Position numbers and translations under genes: made by a program
Shown here: positions 26,178 to 34,540 of the stretch, in pieces
Layout: every line of letters starts with the position of its first letter
Position numbering within the stretch: position 1 is the stretch's first letter
Assembly (NCBI GenBank): GCA_963783335.1
Contig: CAWAND010000004.1
Coordinates: 558,001-622,000, forward strand
Source of the DNA: CAWAND01 sp963783335
GTDB lineage: Bacteria > Chloroflexota > Anaerolineae > Anaerolineales > E44-bin32
Direction: 5' to 3'
Length of the DNA stretch: 64,000 nt
The notes under the pieces: generated by a model
Databases searched by the model: none
What the model was told of the DNA's origin: nothing
The model's input: the letters and a program-made list of their open reading frames with translations, nothing else

Positions 26178-27536
26178 GAAGTGGGTTTGCCCTTCTCCGA
26201 TCGGCGAGACGCTGTCCATTGCGACTCTTCGGCTCCCAGTATTTCGCCGACAACAAACAGGCTGCCGGTCGCAAGAACAACCGTTTCTGGCCCTAGCTCC
26301 GGCCAATGCGGCCTGCAGCGCGTCGAGCACCGAGCCGGCGCACTCGCCAAGGAACCCCATGCTGGCCGCCAGGGTCTTCAAAGCCTGGGGGTCTTCCGCC
26401 CGTGGGTGAAAAGCCTGGGTGAATATGACCCGGTCAGCGACAGGCGCCAGCTCAAGCAACATGCCGCCCAAGTCCTTGTCGGCCGAGGCGCCGAAGATCA
26501 GCGTCACCGGCCGCCCCGAGTAGACGGACCGAATGGTACCCGCCAGCCGCCTGGCCGACTCGGCGTTGTGGGCGGCATCCACCACGACATCTGGACGGCG
26601 AGATAGGATCTGGAAGCGTCCTGGCCAGACTACGTGAGCGAAGCCACGCCGGATGTCTTCATCCTTGAGTGAAAGTCCACTGCGGCGCATTAGATCCAGT
26701 GCGGCATAGGCCGCTCCCGCATTTTCGACCTGGTGCTGTCCGAGGAGCGGGATGTCCAGTTCCACCCCCAGCGCAGGATCTTCGGTTGATGTGACGACCA
26801 GCGACTGGCCGTCCAGATCCTGAGAGAGAGCTCGGACAAGCCAGTCTCTTCCAACCTCTATCACCGGGGCCTTAACCTCCAGCGCTCTCGCCAGGATCGA
26901 TTCTCGGGCTTCTTGTGGCTGAGGCGATAGAACCAAAGGTACATCTGGTTTTAGGATGCCGGCCTTCTCTCGAGCGATCTCCCCCAGGGTGTCCCCGAGC
27001 AAGTGCGTGTGATCGAGAGAAATCGAGGTGATGACAGTCACCAGCGGATGCACAACGTTGGTGGCGTCCAACCTTCCCCCGAGCCCAACTTCCACAACGG
27101 CGCAGTCGACCTTACTCCGGGCGAAGTATAGGAAGCCCAAGGCGGTGACAAGTTCAAAGGTCGTGAGCCCGGGGACATGGGGCACTTGCTCGCGAAGCCG
27201 AGCGGTGATATCGACCACACTTTCGGGAGAAATCTGCATACCATCGATCTGGATGCGCTCGGTGAACTGGACCAGATGCGGGGAGGTGTACAGCCCGGTG
27301 CGGTAGCCGGCCTGGGTCATGGCCGAGGCGATCATGGCCGACACCGAGCCCTTGCCTTTGGTCCCTGCAACGTGCACCGTCGGGTAGCCCAACTGGGGCT
27401 CCCCCAGCCGCGCCATCAGATCCGCCATCCTTGCCAGATCGAAGGCATCGGCGGAGTAGCGGTCACTTCTCTCTCGACTGTAATCGACGAAGCTGTACAG
27501 GTAGTCGAGGGCTTCCTGGAAGAGGAGATTGGTCAT
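26174..27536 (-). CDS. folC: Folylpolyglutamate/dihydrofolate synthase, frameshifted near its C-terminus
   Basis: The frame from 27536 shows the Mur-ligase-type ATP site VHVAGTKGKGSVS, SPHLVQFTERIQIDG, SISLDHTHLLGDTL with EKAGI, and DAAHNAESARRL. It adds glutamate to folates. After ...DALQAALAGA the frame loses its FolC character, but in the next frame (+1) it continues as GPETVVLATGSLFVVGEIL, the conserved end of FolC, and stops at TGA 26176-26174 exactly on the lon start. One extra base around 26299-26302 (minus strand GGCCGGAGC, where GGCCGAGC would be in frame) explains this. The length, 1363 bases, is 3n+1, as expected. Sequencing error, real mutation or programmed shift cannot be told apart. 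An upstream ATG at 27575 is possible. Confidence 0.85.
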
Positions 27537-27592
27537 CACGTTAAACCGGGATTCTAACCTCCGGGCCCCCTTCACACAAGAGACGGATGTCC

Positions 27593-27621
27593 TTGCCTGC
27601 CGGCGGCTTTCGCGCTATCAT
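27593..27621 (+). promoter_or_regulatory. Promoter of the phn operon
   Basis: TTGCCT at 27593-27598 and TATCAT at 27616-27621 with a 17-base spacer, in the divergent region between folC and phnD. The predicted leader is about 115 bases long and contains a terminator-like hairpin. Confidence 0.45.
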
Positions 27622-27634
27622 CGGCCCACGTACC

Positions 27635-27660
27635 CACCTGCTTCAACAGGAGGTGTTTTT
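27635..27660 (+). terminator. Attenuator-like hairpin in the phn leader
   Basis: CACCTGCT and AGGAGGTG pair with a single G-G mismatch around a five-base loop and are followed directly by five T residues (27656-27660). No plus-strand gene lies upstream that would need a terminator, so it would act on the transcript starting near 27628, i.e. as an attenuator of phnD. Confidence 0.5.
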
Positions 27661-27742
27661 CCCGAACAAGCGATACAAGTCCTATGCCGGAGCAAGATCT
27701 TCAAGACCCATATGTTCCTAACTCTAGGAGGAGAAAGCAACA

Positions 27743-28774
27743 ATGCGTAACAACCGTCTGTTTATCGTGCTGAGTCTCATGGTGTTGGCTGCCATGCTTC
27801 TCGGTGCCTGCGGCCCCGCTGCGACGCCGACCGAGGCCCCTGCCGCGCCGACCCAGGCTCCCGCCATGACCGAAGCACCGACCATGGCGCCTGCCCCCAC
27901 CGAAGCCCCGCCAAGCTTGGGGACGCCCGACAACCCGATTGTGGTTGCCTTCGAGCCTTCGGCCACATCCCAGGAGATCACTGCCAGTGGCCAGGCGCTG
28001 CTTGACCTGCTCTCGAAGGAGACCGGATTGACCTTCAAGGGCGTGGTTCCGACCTCTTACGCCGCCTTGACCGAGGCCATGGGATCAGGGAATGCCCAAA
28101 TCGGCTGGATGGCGACCTTCGCATACATCCTGGCCCACCAGAAGGGCTATGCGGAAGTAGCGTTGATCACCAACCGCTTCGGCTCCGATCACTACGGCTC
28201 ACAGTTCATCGCCAACGTGGCCTCGGGCTTCACGCCAGCCGCGGACAAACCTGCCACCGAGGCAGAGCTCCCCACCTTGCTTCAGTTCAAGGACAAGACA
28301 GCTTGCTTCGCTGACGAGCAGTCCACCTCCGGTCACGTGATCCCGGTCATCTTCATGAAGAAGGCCGGCCTGACCGATGCCGACATGCCAGACCCTGTTT
28401 ACGCCGGCGGCCACACCCAGGTCGTCCAGGCCATCTATGACGGCGGTATCTGCGACTACGGCACCACCTTCGTGGACGCACGCTCCAACATCGCCAAAGA
28501 TCACCCAGACGTCAACGACAAGGTCGTGGTGATCTACCAGACTGAGGCGATCATCCCGAACGACAACATGTCCTATGCTCCTGACATGCCTCAAAATCTG
28601 CGCGACCAGATCACAGCTGCCATGCTGAAGATCTCCGAAACCGAAGACGGCAAGACAGCTCTCAACGACCTGTACCAGATTGGCGGGCTCGTTAAGGTCG
28701 ACGACACAGCCTACGATACCTTCCGCTCATATCTGGAAGCTTCGGGCCTCGACCTCAGCCAGTACGTCCAATAG
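27743..28774 (+). CDS. phnD: Phosphonate/phosphite-type ABC transporter substrate-binding lipoprotein
   Basis: 343 residues. Signal peptide with lipobox LGAC, then a linker of repeated Pro/Thr/Glu/Ala up to about residue 55, then a PhnD-like binding domain: PIVVAFEPSATSQEI, ALTEAMGSGNAQIGWMATFAYILAHQKGYAEVALIT, the family motif CFADEQSTSGHVIPVIFM, and GICDYGTTFVDAR. These motifs bind an oxyanion such as phosphonate or phosphite. Strong ribosome site AGGAGG before the ATG. First gene of an importer operon with an ATPase and two permeases. No phosphonate-degrading genes follow, so the true substrate is open. Confidence 0.88.
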   Translation: MRNNRLFIVLSLMVLAAMLLGACGPAATPTEAPAAPTQAPAMTEAPTMAPAPTEAPPSLGTPDNPIVVAFEPSATSQEITASGQALLDLLSKETGLTFKGVVPTSYAALTEAMGSGNAQIGWMATFAYILAHQKGYAEVALITNRFGSDHYGSQFIANVASGFTPAADKPATEAELPTLLQFKDKTACFADEQSTSGHVIPVIFMKKAGLTDADMPDPVYAGGHTQVVQAIYDGGICDYGTTFVDARSNIAKDHPDVNDKVVVIYQTEAIIPNDNMSYAPDMPQNLRDQITAAMLKISETEDGKTALNDLYQIGGLVKVDDTAYDTFRSYLEASGLDLSQYVQ

Positions 28775-28792
28775 GCTTTGGCCGATGAATGT

Positions 28793-28825
28793 CGAGGGGA
28801 GAAAGGCCAGCCCTTTCTCCCCTCG
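28793..28825 (+). terminator. Strong hairpin between phnD and phnC
   Basis: CGAGGGGAGAAAGG and CCTTTCTCCCCTCG pair as a 14-base stem with a five-base loop, followed by ATTCTTGTCTT. It lies 19 bases after the phnD stop. Such a site usually lowers transcription into the rest of the operon or protects the 3' end of the binding-protein message. Confidence 0.75.
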
Positions 28826-28853
28826 ATTCTTGTCTTAGTTTGGAGGTGCCTAG

Positions 28854-29627
28854 TTGCTTCGCGTTGAACATCTCACCAAGGTCTACCCAAGTGGGACAGA
28901 GGCCCTCAAGGACGTAAGCTTCACGGTCGACGACAGCGAGTTCCTGGTTATCATCGGTCTCTCAGGTTCCGGGAAGTCCACCTTGCTCCGCTGCATCAAC
29001 CGCCTGATCGAGCCCACCGAAGGTCGAATCTATTTGGATGATGTTGAGATCACGGCCGCCTCGCCGGCAGAGCTGCGGCGCCTGCGCCGCCATATCGGCA
29101 TGGTGTTCCAGCAGTTCAACCTTGTTAAGCGCAGCAGCGTGATGACGAATGTGCTCTCTGGCAGATTGGGCTACGCCAACCCGGTGATGAGCTTGATGGG
29201 GATCTGGCCAAAATCGGATCGCGAAAGGGCCATTCAAGCCCTTGACCGGGTCGGGATCGCCGACAAGGCCCACGCACGCGCCGACACGCTCTCAGGGGGC
29301 CAGCAGCAGCGGGTGGGTATTGCGCGTTCCCTGATGCAGGAACCCAGATTGATGCTGGCCGACGAACCGGTCGCCTCTCTGGATCCTGTCCTTTCGCATT
29401 CCATTCTCAAGTATCTGGAACAACTCAACCAAGAGGGCATCACGGTGCTCTGCAGTCTGCACTTTCTCGACCTGGTCCACCGCTACGCCACTCGCGTGAT
29501 CGCTCTCAAGGACGGAGTCAAGGTATTCGAAGGTCTCCCGAAGGAGATCAATCGCGCCAAATTCAAAGAGATCTACGGCGAGGAAGCCCAAGAAGTGCGC
29601 GCCACAGAAGTCGTCGAGGCGGACTAG
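28854..29627 (+). CDS. phnC: Phosphonate-type ABC transporter ATP-binding protein
   Basis: 257 residues with Walker A GLSGSGKST, the Q-loop (GMVFQQFNLV), the signature LSGGQQQRVGIARSL and Walker B LMLADEPVASLDP. The RSSVMTNVLSGRLGY stretch after the Q-loop is typical of PhnC. It powers the importer of this operon. The start is TTG with GGAGG eight bases before. Confidence 0.93.
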   Translation: MLRVEHLTKVYPSGTEALKDVSFTVDDSEFLVIIGLSGSGKSTLLRCINRLIEPTEGRIYLDDVEITAASPAELRRLRRHIGMVFQQFNLVKRSSVMTNVLSGRLGYANPVMSLMGIWPKSDRERAIQALDRVGIADKAHARADTLSGGQQQRVGIARSLMQEPRLMLADEPVASLDPVLSHSILKYLEQLNQEGITVLCSLHFLDLVHRYATRVIALKDGVKVFEGLPKEINRAKFKEIYGEEAQEVRATEVVEAD

Positions 29628-29629
29628 GC

Positions 29630-31033
29630 ATGGCCGGAACCCCAGCCTCTGATCAAAATCGGCGAAATCCCTGGATCGCTGGCCTGCTGTCGCTCATCGT
29701 GCCCGGCGCAGGGCAGTTTTACGCACGTCAGGCGTATCGTGGCGCTACGATATTCCTCAGCGCCAGCATCATGCTTGTGGTGGCCATCTGGTACAAGGTT
29801 CCGGCCTGGTACGCAGCCCCGGCTGTGCTTTGGATTTGGAACGTCTGGGACGCAATCGGTGCTGTGCGCGGCAGCCTGCGTTCTGCGTTTCTGCCGATCG
29901 CTGCCATCCTGGTCATGGGCTATGGAATCGGCTGGCAGATTACCGAGATCGATCCTTCAGCCCTGACCCAGAACATCGACCGGGCCCAATCCATCTTGGC
30001 CCCCATGCTGCGACCGGATTTTCTTTCGCGCGAGGAAATCTCTCAAAGTGGCTGGGCGCCAGTGGAGGTCCCTTGCGGACCCAATCCACCCGCCTCTACC
30101 AACACCGTCAACGGGATCACAGTCGAAGTTTCCCCAAACTGTGGAGCCCTCAAGGACACTCTGACGGTACATGCCAGCGGATTGTGGCCGGACACCAGTA
30201 CCCTGATCCAATGGTCAACGCCGATTGGTGACCGTCTCCCGCTGGGTAAAGGCTTCATCACGAATCTCACTGCCAACTCGGATGGAGAAGGCAATCTCGA
30301 CATAACCGTCCAAGTCCCGCCAGATGCTCTTTCCGCCGCACCCGATCCCACGCTTCCCCTCGAACACCGCGTGTACCTGACGCAATCCCGGGAACAGCCA
30401 GGCTATAAGCTTTCCAAGAACGGTGATTATGTCGTCAAGGGCATTATCGAGACGTTGTTCCTGGCCCTGATGGCGACGACATTCGGGACTTTGGGCGCCA
30501 TCCCGGTCAGCTTCTTGGCGGCCAGAAACCTGATGGGGGGGAACCCTATCACCCTGATTCTGTATACATTGACTCGCACCGTGTTGAACATCGTGCGGTC
30601 CATTGAGCCCTTGATCATCGCCATCATCTTCGTGGTCATTGTTGGATTGGGCCCATTTGCAGGTGTGATCGCCATGACCTTGCATACCATTGCCGCCCTG
30701 GGCAAACTGTATTCAGAAGTGATTGAAGGAATCGACCCGGGCCCCCTGGAAGCCATTCGGGCAACAGGCGGGACCTGGTTGCAGATGGTTCGCTACGCCG
30801 TCATCCCGCAGATCGTTCCACCGTTCGCATCGTTCACATTGTTCCGGTGGGATATCAACGTTCGCACCTCGACCATTATTGGGTTTGTCGGCGGCGGCGG
30901 CATTGGCTTCTACTTGTACCAGTGGATCATAAAGGGTGACTATCGAGCCGTCAGCTCGTCCTTCATCGCCATTGCCGTGATCGTGATCATTCTCGACTTC
31001 GTCAGCGCCAAAGTCAGGGCCAGGTTGGTTTAG
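29630..31033 (+). CDS. phnE: Phosphonate-type ABC permease with extra N-terminal and extracytoplasmic domains
   Basis: 467 residues, far longer than the usual PhnE of about 260. Residues 12-90 resemble a TM2-type membrane module (LIVPGAGQFYARQAYRG). The PhnE first helix and TEIDPSALTQNIDRAQSILAPMLRPDF follow. About residues 132-268 are an inserted beta-rich extracytoplasmic domain with Cys149 in PCG and Cys171 in NCG, and a strand pattern LTVHASGLWPDTSTLIQW. Then comes the normal permease core: TLFLALMATTFGTLGAIPVSFLAARNL, the EAIRATGGT coupling loop and RTSTIIGFVGGGGIGF. Stop and next start are two bases apart. Confidence 0.88.
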   Translation: MAGTPASDQNRRNPWIAGLLSLIVPGAGQFYARQAYRGATIFLSASIMLVVAIWYKVPAWYAAPAVLWIWNVWDAIGAVRGSLRSAFLPIAAILVMGYGIGWQITEIDPSALTQNIDRAQSILAPMLRPDFLSREEISQSGWAPVEVPCGPNPPASTNTVNGITVEVSPNCGALKDTLTVHASGLWPDTSTLIQWSTPIGDRLPLGKGFITNLTANSDGEGNLDITVQVPPDALSAAPDPTLPLEHRVYLTQSREQPGYKLSKNGDYVVKGIIETLFLALMATTFGTLGAIPVSFLAARNLMGGNPITLILYTLTRTVLNIVRSIEPLIIAIIFVVIVGLGPFAGVIAMTLHTIAALGKLYSEVIEGIDPGPLEAIRATGGTWLQMVRYAVIPQIVPPFASFTLFRWDINVRTSTIIGFVGGGGIGFYLYQWIIKGDYRAVSSSFIAIAVIVIILDFVSAKVRARLV

Positions 31034-31034
31034 C

Positions 31035-32180
31035 ATGGAACCCCATCAGTTCAACATCCGTCGGTCGTTCATCACGGGTTTCTTGGTCATCCTGGCAATC
31101 GGCGCATATGTGATTGGCTATCGGGTCACCGAGATCAATCCCGGGAAACTGCTGTCATCCCTGCCCAAAAGCCAGAAGATCCTCAGCGCGTTGATTCACC
31201 CCGATCTCTTCACGCGTGAGACCACCGACACAGCAATTGAAATCGTGTTCCCTGTGCCGTGCGGGTCGGCCCAGCCCACCAATATCTCTGGAGGGGGTCC
31301 GAGCATCACTGCCGACCCCGCCTGCGCCAATCCCGGTGACGTTGTGACCGTCCAGGGAACCAACATGGCGCCCAACAATCCTGTGAAGCTTCAGTGGCTC
31401 CTGCCAACTGGAAACACACTATTCTCAGTACTGGCGACGACCGATGCCAACGGCAGTTTCACCGCCGAGGTCGAAGTCCGGCCAGTGACAACCACGACGG
31501 ATGGAACACCCAGCCATCTGCAGGCGCTGACTTCAGTTCCAAAAGGCAATCTGATCCCCAGCCAGTCCATGAAAGATGTCTTCAACAACATCATTGTGAC
31601 CATCTTCATGGCGCTGCTGGCCACGACTGCCGGAACAGTTGTCGCCGGACCCATTAGCTTCTTGGCAGCACGAAACATCATGGGCCGTAACTGGTTCGGA
31701 ACAACTGTCTACACCGTTGTCCGAGCTTTCTTGAACATCACGCGCTCGTACAACTCGCTGGTGTTGGCGACCGTGTTCGCGCTGTGGGTCGGCTTTGGGG
31801 CGTTTGCCGGTGTGATGGCCTTGACCGTGATCACAATCGCTTCCCTGGGCAAATTGTTCTCAGAAGCAGTCGAGAGCATCGATCCCGGGCCCATCGAGGC
31901 CGTCGCTGCCACGGGGGCGACGACCATGGAAGTGGTCCGGTTCGCGGTCGTTCCTCAGGTGGTCCCAGACTTCATCTCATACATCATCTACCATTGGGAC
32001 ATCAACGTCCGCATCAGCACCATTCTGGGATTCGTTGGCGGCGGGGGGATTGGTTTCTATCTCAGCCAACGCATTAACGTGCTCGAATACCGCAAAGCTG
32101 GCACAGCCATTTGGGCGATCGTGATTGTCGTGTGGGCAATGGATTTCCTTAGCGCTGAGATTCGCAAGCGCTATACGTAG
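31035..32180 (+). CDS. phnE: Second phosphonate-type ABC permease with extracytoplasmic domain
   Basis: 381 residues. One N-terminal helix, then VTEINPGKLLSSLPKSQKILSALIHPDLF, then an inserted domain at about residues 60-178 with Cys76 in PCG and Cys97, and GDVVTVQGTNMAPNNPVKLQW, clearly related to the insert in the permease before it. The core contains TIFMALLATTAGTVVAGPISFLAARNI, EAVAATGATTMEVVRFAVVPQ as coupling loop and RISTILGFVGGGGIGF. It lacks the TM2-like front of its partner. The two would form the heterodimeric channel. Confidence 0.88.
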   Translation: MEPHQFNIRRSFITGFLVILAIGAYVIGYRVTEINPGKLLSSLPKSQKILSALIHPDLFTRETTDTAIEIVFPVPCGSAQPTNISGGGPSITADPACANPGDVVTVQGTNMAPNNPVKLQWLLPTGNTLFSVLATTDANGSFTAEVEVRPVTTTTDGTPSHLQALTSVPKGNLIPSQSMKDVFNNIIVTIFMALLATTAGTVVAGPISFLAARNIMGRNWFGTTVYTVVRAFLNITRSYNSLVLATVFALWVGFGAFAGVMALTVITIASLGKLFSEAVESIDPGPIEAVAATGATTMEVVRFAVVPQVVPDFISYIIYHWDINVRISTILGFVGGGGIGFYLSQRINVLEYRKAGTAIWAIVIVVWAMDFLSAEIRKRYT

Positions 32181-32271
32181 GACACAATCCGCAAATCGAG
32201 CCGGACCTCCCCTCCGCCTGGCAACCCGCTCATGCCCGCTTATGTCACTCCTCGCCACACCCAACGGCCGG

Positions 32272-32280
32272 TGATATAAT
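32272..32280 (+). promoter_or_regulatory. Extended -10 element before the HNH gene
   Basis: TGATATAAT is a perfect extended -10. The downstream CTCGCC also follows the -10 box at 55104. Transcription should start about 12 bases before the ATG at 32300. No -35 box is evident. Confidence 0.45.
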
Positions 32281-32299
32281 CTCGCCCAAGTTTGAGCCT

Positions 32300-32812
32300 A
32301 TGTTTACCGTTGAATCGCCCGTCCTCGTCCTAAATGCCAATTTCGAGCCCCTCAACGTGTGCTCGACCCGTAGGGCTTTGGGGCTGCTCCTGTCCGGAAA
32401 AGCTGAAATGCTCCTGAACGGACGGGGGACCATTCAAACCGTTCGCAAAGTCTATCCCCGACCCTCAATCATCCGCCTAGAATACATGATCAAACGCCCG
32501 CGGCCGCGCGTCCGGCTCAGCAAACGGGAGATCTTTCGGCGGGATCACTATACCTGTCAGTACTGTGGCGTTCAGGGAGGTCATCTGACGCTGGATCACG
32601 TGATCCCGCGCCATCTCGGCGGCGAACACTCCTGGAACAATCTGGTGACCGCCTGCGCCCAATGCAATCTCAAGAAGGGTGGCCGGACGCTGCAGAAGGC
32701 CCAAATGCACCTGCGCCATGTGCCACGTGAGCCCCGTCCTACGGCCAGCTACAGGTTTGGAACCCACCTGGCAGAGAACGAATCTTGGGAGCCCTATCTG
32801 GAAGGCTGGTAA
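32300..32812 (+). CDS. HNH endonuclease family protein
   Basis: 170 residues. An N-terminal part beginning VESPVLVLNANFEPLNVCSTRRAL is followed by the HNH zinc fold: CQYCG, then LDHVIPRHLGGEHSWNNLVTACAQCNLKKGGRT with the catalytic His in LDHVIP. This form is common as a housekeeping single gene in several phyla, and its task in the cell is not known. Its last 19 bases overlap the end of the convergent gene at 32794. Confidence 0.85.
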   Translation: MFTVESPVLVLNANFEPLNVCSTRRALGLLLSGKAEMLLNGRGTIQTVRKVYPRPSIIRLEYMIKRPRPRVRLSKREIFRRDHYTCQYCGVQGGHLTLDHVIPRHLGGEHSWNNLVTACAQCNLKKGGRTLQKAQMHLRHVPREPRPTASYRFGTHLAENESWEPYLEGW

Positions 32813-33927
32813 TCCCCATTTCCAGAACCCGGTCCGTCAAGCAGCGCCATCATCGATCCACCAACGACCCCCTGCCCCCCGGTCACGATCGGGATCGGCG
32901 CTGAGAGGATCGCTCGGGTGAGTTCCGAAAGCGCCCCGTCCTCGATCTGATCCAACCAGCCCAGATCGGCAGACCACCTGTCCGATTCACTCGGCCACCC
33001 ACCCCGGTGCGCCATCCACACTCGTGTATCCCAGACGACCGCTTGAACAAGTTCGCTCAAGAGGCCAACGAACTTCTCGGCGCCCCACACTTCGACCACC
33101 GCCGCCACCAGCGATTTCACACTGCCTTCAGCCAGCCGCCCACTGGACACCATGCCGCGCTCTTCGACATAGCTGCGGACCCAGATGGGAAGTTCAAATT
33201 CAAGGCGGGACCACAGTCGCGACGACGCCCGCCCGATCACGGCCAGGCCGTTCCCCGGGACAAGCAGCGCGCTCTCAAGGGCCTCGATTCGGGTCATCAA
33301 GGGTCCACCTGATCTCCTGGCGAATTCGCTCAAGCGATCGCCGGCATGGGGGTGTTTGCCGATCATCAGCACATCGGCAGGGGTGTCCAGATCAGCGCGA
33401 AAGGCAGTTTCAGGCGGCATGGCACGTATCTGAAAACCCGCATCCTGGGAAAGAACCCAACCAAGCATGTTGTCTTTGGGCAAACGCTCGATCAGACCAG
33501 AAAGTGGGCTGGTGTCGTTGATTACCAGCCAGTCAGAAGAATGCAGGTTGTTGACCAGACCCGCCCGAGGTTCCAACTCGATGGCCTGCTCTAAGATGGC
33601 CGACAACGCATCTTCTGTGAGCAGCGGCGCGCTGGCCCCACCGAAGTAGGCTAGGCGCTTCCACCCGTACACGGAGCAAAGCTGATCGATTCTTCTGCCA
33701 AAATGGAACGGTCCATCGGGGGGCACAGCCACTTGCGCGCCCAGCTCTTGGAAGGCTTCACGGTCCACCGGGTCGGCCGCATCAACGACGACGTCAATGC
33801 TTTCGACATTCGAAAGTCGAGACCATAAATCCATGGCGGCCGCCGTGCGAGCATCGGCCATCCACCGCGGCGCCGCTTGTTCCCCGCCCGGCGCGAGCAT
33901 AATCAACAGAGGGTAAGAAATAGCCAT
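32794..33927 (-). CDS. Putative nucleotidyltransferase-like protein
   Basis: 377 residues without membrane segments or signal peptide. The first ~200 residues look like the nucleotide-diphospho-sugar transferase fold (ESIDVVVDAADPVDREAF, KRLAYFGGASAPLLTEDALSAI and ADLDTPADVLMI, the last resembling the D-DTP-D end of MobA/CofC-type enzymes). The C-terminal half is helical and ends in a section rich in Gly. No N-terminal GxGTRM signature is present, so an active enzyme is not certain. I cannot name a family with confidence. Confidence 0.6.
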   Translation of the reverse strand: MAISYPLLIMLAPGGEQAAPRWMADARTAAAMDLWSRLSNVESIDVVVDAADPVDREAFQELGAQVAVPPDGPFHFGRRIDQLCSVYGWKRLAYFGGASAPLLTEDALSAILEQAIELEPRAGLVNNLHSSDWLVINDTSPLSGLIERLPKDNMLGWVLSQDAGFQIRAMPPETAFRADLDTPADVLMIGKHPHAGDRLSEFARRSGGPLMTRIEALESALLVPGNGLAVIGRASSRLWSRLEFELPIWVRSYVEERGMVSSGRLAEGSVKSLVAAVVEVWGAEKFVGLLSELVQAVVWDTRVWMAHRGGWPSESDRWSADLGWLDQIEDGALSELTRAILSAPIPIVTGGQGVVGGSMMALLDGPGSGNGDYQPSR

Positions 33928-33976
33928 GGCATTGTACGGGCCGCGATCCAGCTAATGCCGGACCGCGGCCGTGGGA

Positions 33977-34540
33977 CTAGCCGACCTCGGTCTCGATCAA
34001 ACCAAATGAGTCATCCCGCCGGCGGTAGAGGACGTTGACCTGGCCGGTGTGTGCGTCCAAGTAAACAAAGAAGTTCTCATGCCCGAGCAAGGCCATCTGC
34101 TCCAGAGCTTCCGCCTCATCCATTGGGGCCAACAAGAACCTCTTCCTGCGTTGGATTGGGTCCGGCTCCTCCTCAGACTCATCTTCGACCATTCCGGGAG
34201 GTGCTACTACGTCGGCCACGCTCCGACCATCACCGCGTGGATCCCAGTGACGCCCTTTGTAGCGATCGATCTGGCGAACGATCTTCTCCAGTGCAGCATC
34301 GACTGAAGCTTGCATATCGTCGCTGCGCTCCTCGGCTCTCAGGAGTACGCCCTTGCCGCGAATTGTCAGCTGTGCCACCTGTCTGTCGGCAGCGCTGCGG
34401 GCCGTCTTGGCATACGTCAGATCGGCCGTCGCTTCTTCCAGAACATCCAAATAGCGCTCGAGTTTGGAGATCTTCTTGATGACGTAGTCATGCATCTGAT
34501 CCGTAATCTCGAATTGGCGGGCGTTGATCTGGACTCTCAT
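33977..34540 (-). CDS. hpf: Ribosome hibernation promoting factor, long form
   Basis: About 187 residues. The N-terminal S30AE domain (RVQINARQFEITDQMHDYVIKKISKLERYLD) and the C-terminal dimerisation domain (KRFLLAPMDEAEALEQMALLGHENFFVYLDAHTGQVNVLYRRRDDSFGLIET) are both present, so this is the long HPF that pairs 70S ribosomes into 100S particles in slow growth. ATG at 34540 matches the conserved start; ATG at 34558 is also in frame. The start lies inside the end of comF. Confidence 0.93.
   Translation of the reverse strand: MRVQINARQFEITDQMHDYVIKKISKLERYLDVLEEATADLTYAKTARSAADRQVAQLTIRGKGVLLRAEERSDDMQASVDAALEKIVRQIDRYKGRHWDPRGDGRSVADVVAPPGMVEDESEEEPDPIQRRKRFLLAPMDEAEALEQMALLGHENFFVYLDAHTGQVNVLYRRRDDSFGLIETEVG

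Noticed and set aside
23676..27575. A single 1299-residue FolC-Lon fusion protein
   Set aside because: The true end of FolC is present in the next frame and stops on the lon ATG, so the joined frame is better explained by a one-base indel.
27790..27910. Tandem DNA repeat in phnD
   Set aside because: The repeats are codons of the Pro/Thr/Glu/Ala linker behind the lipobox, common in lipoproteins of this group, and not an independent element.
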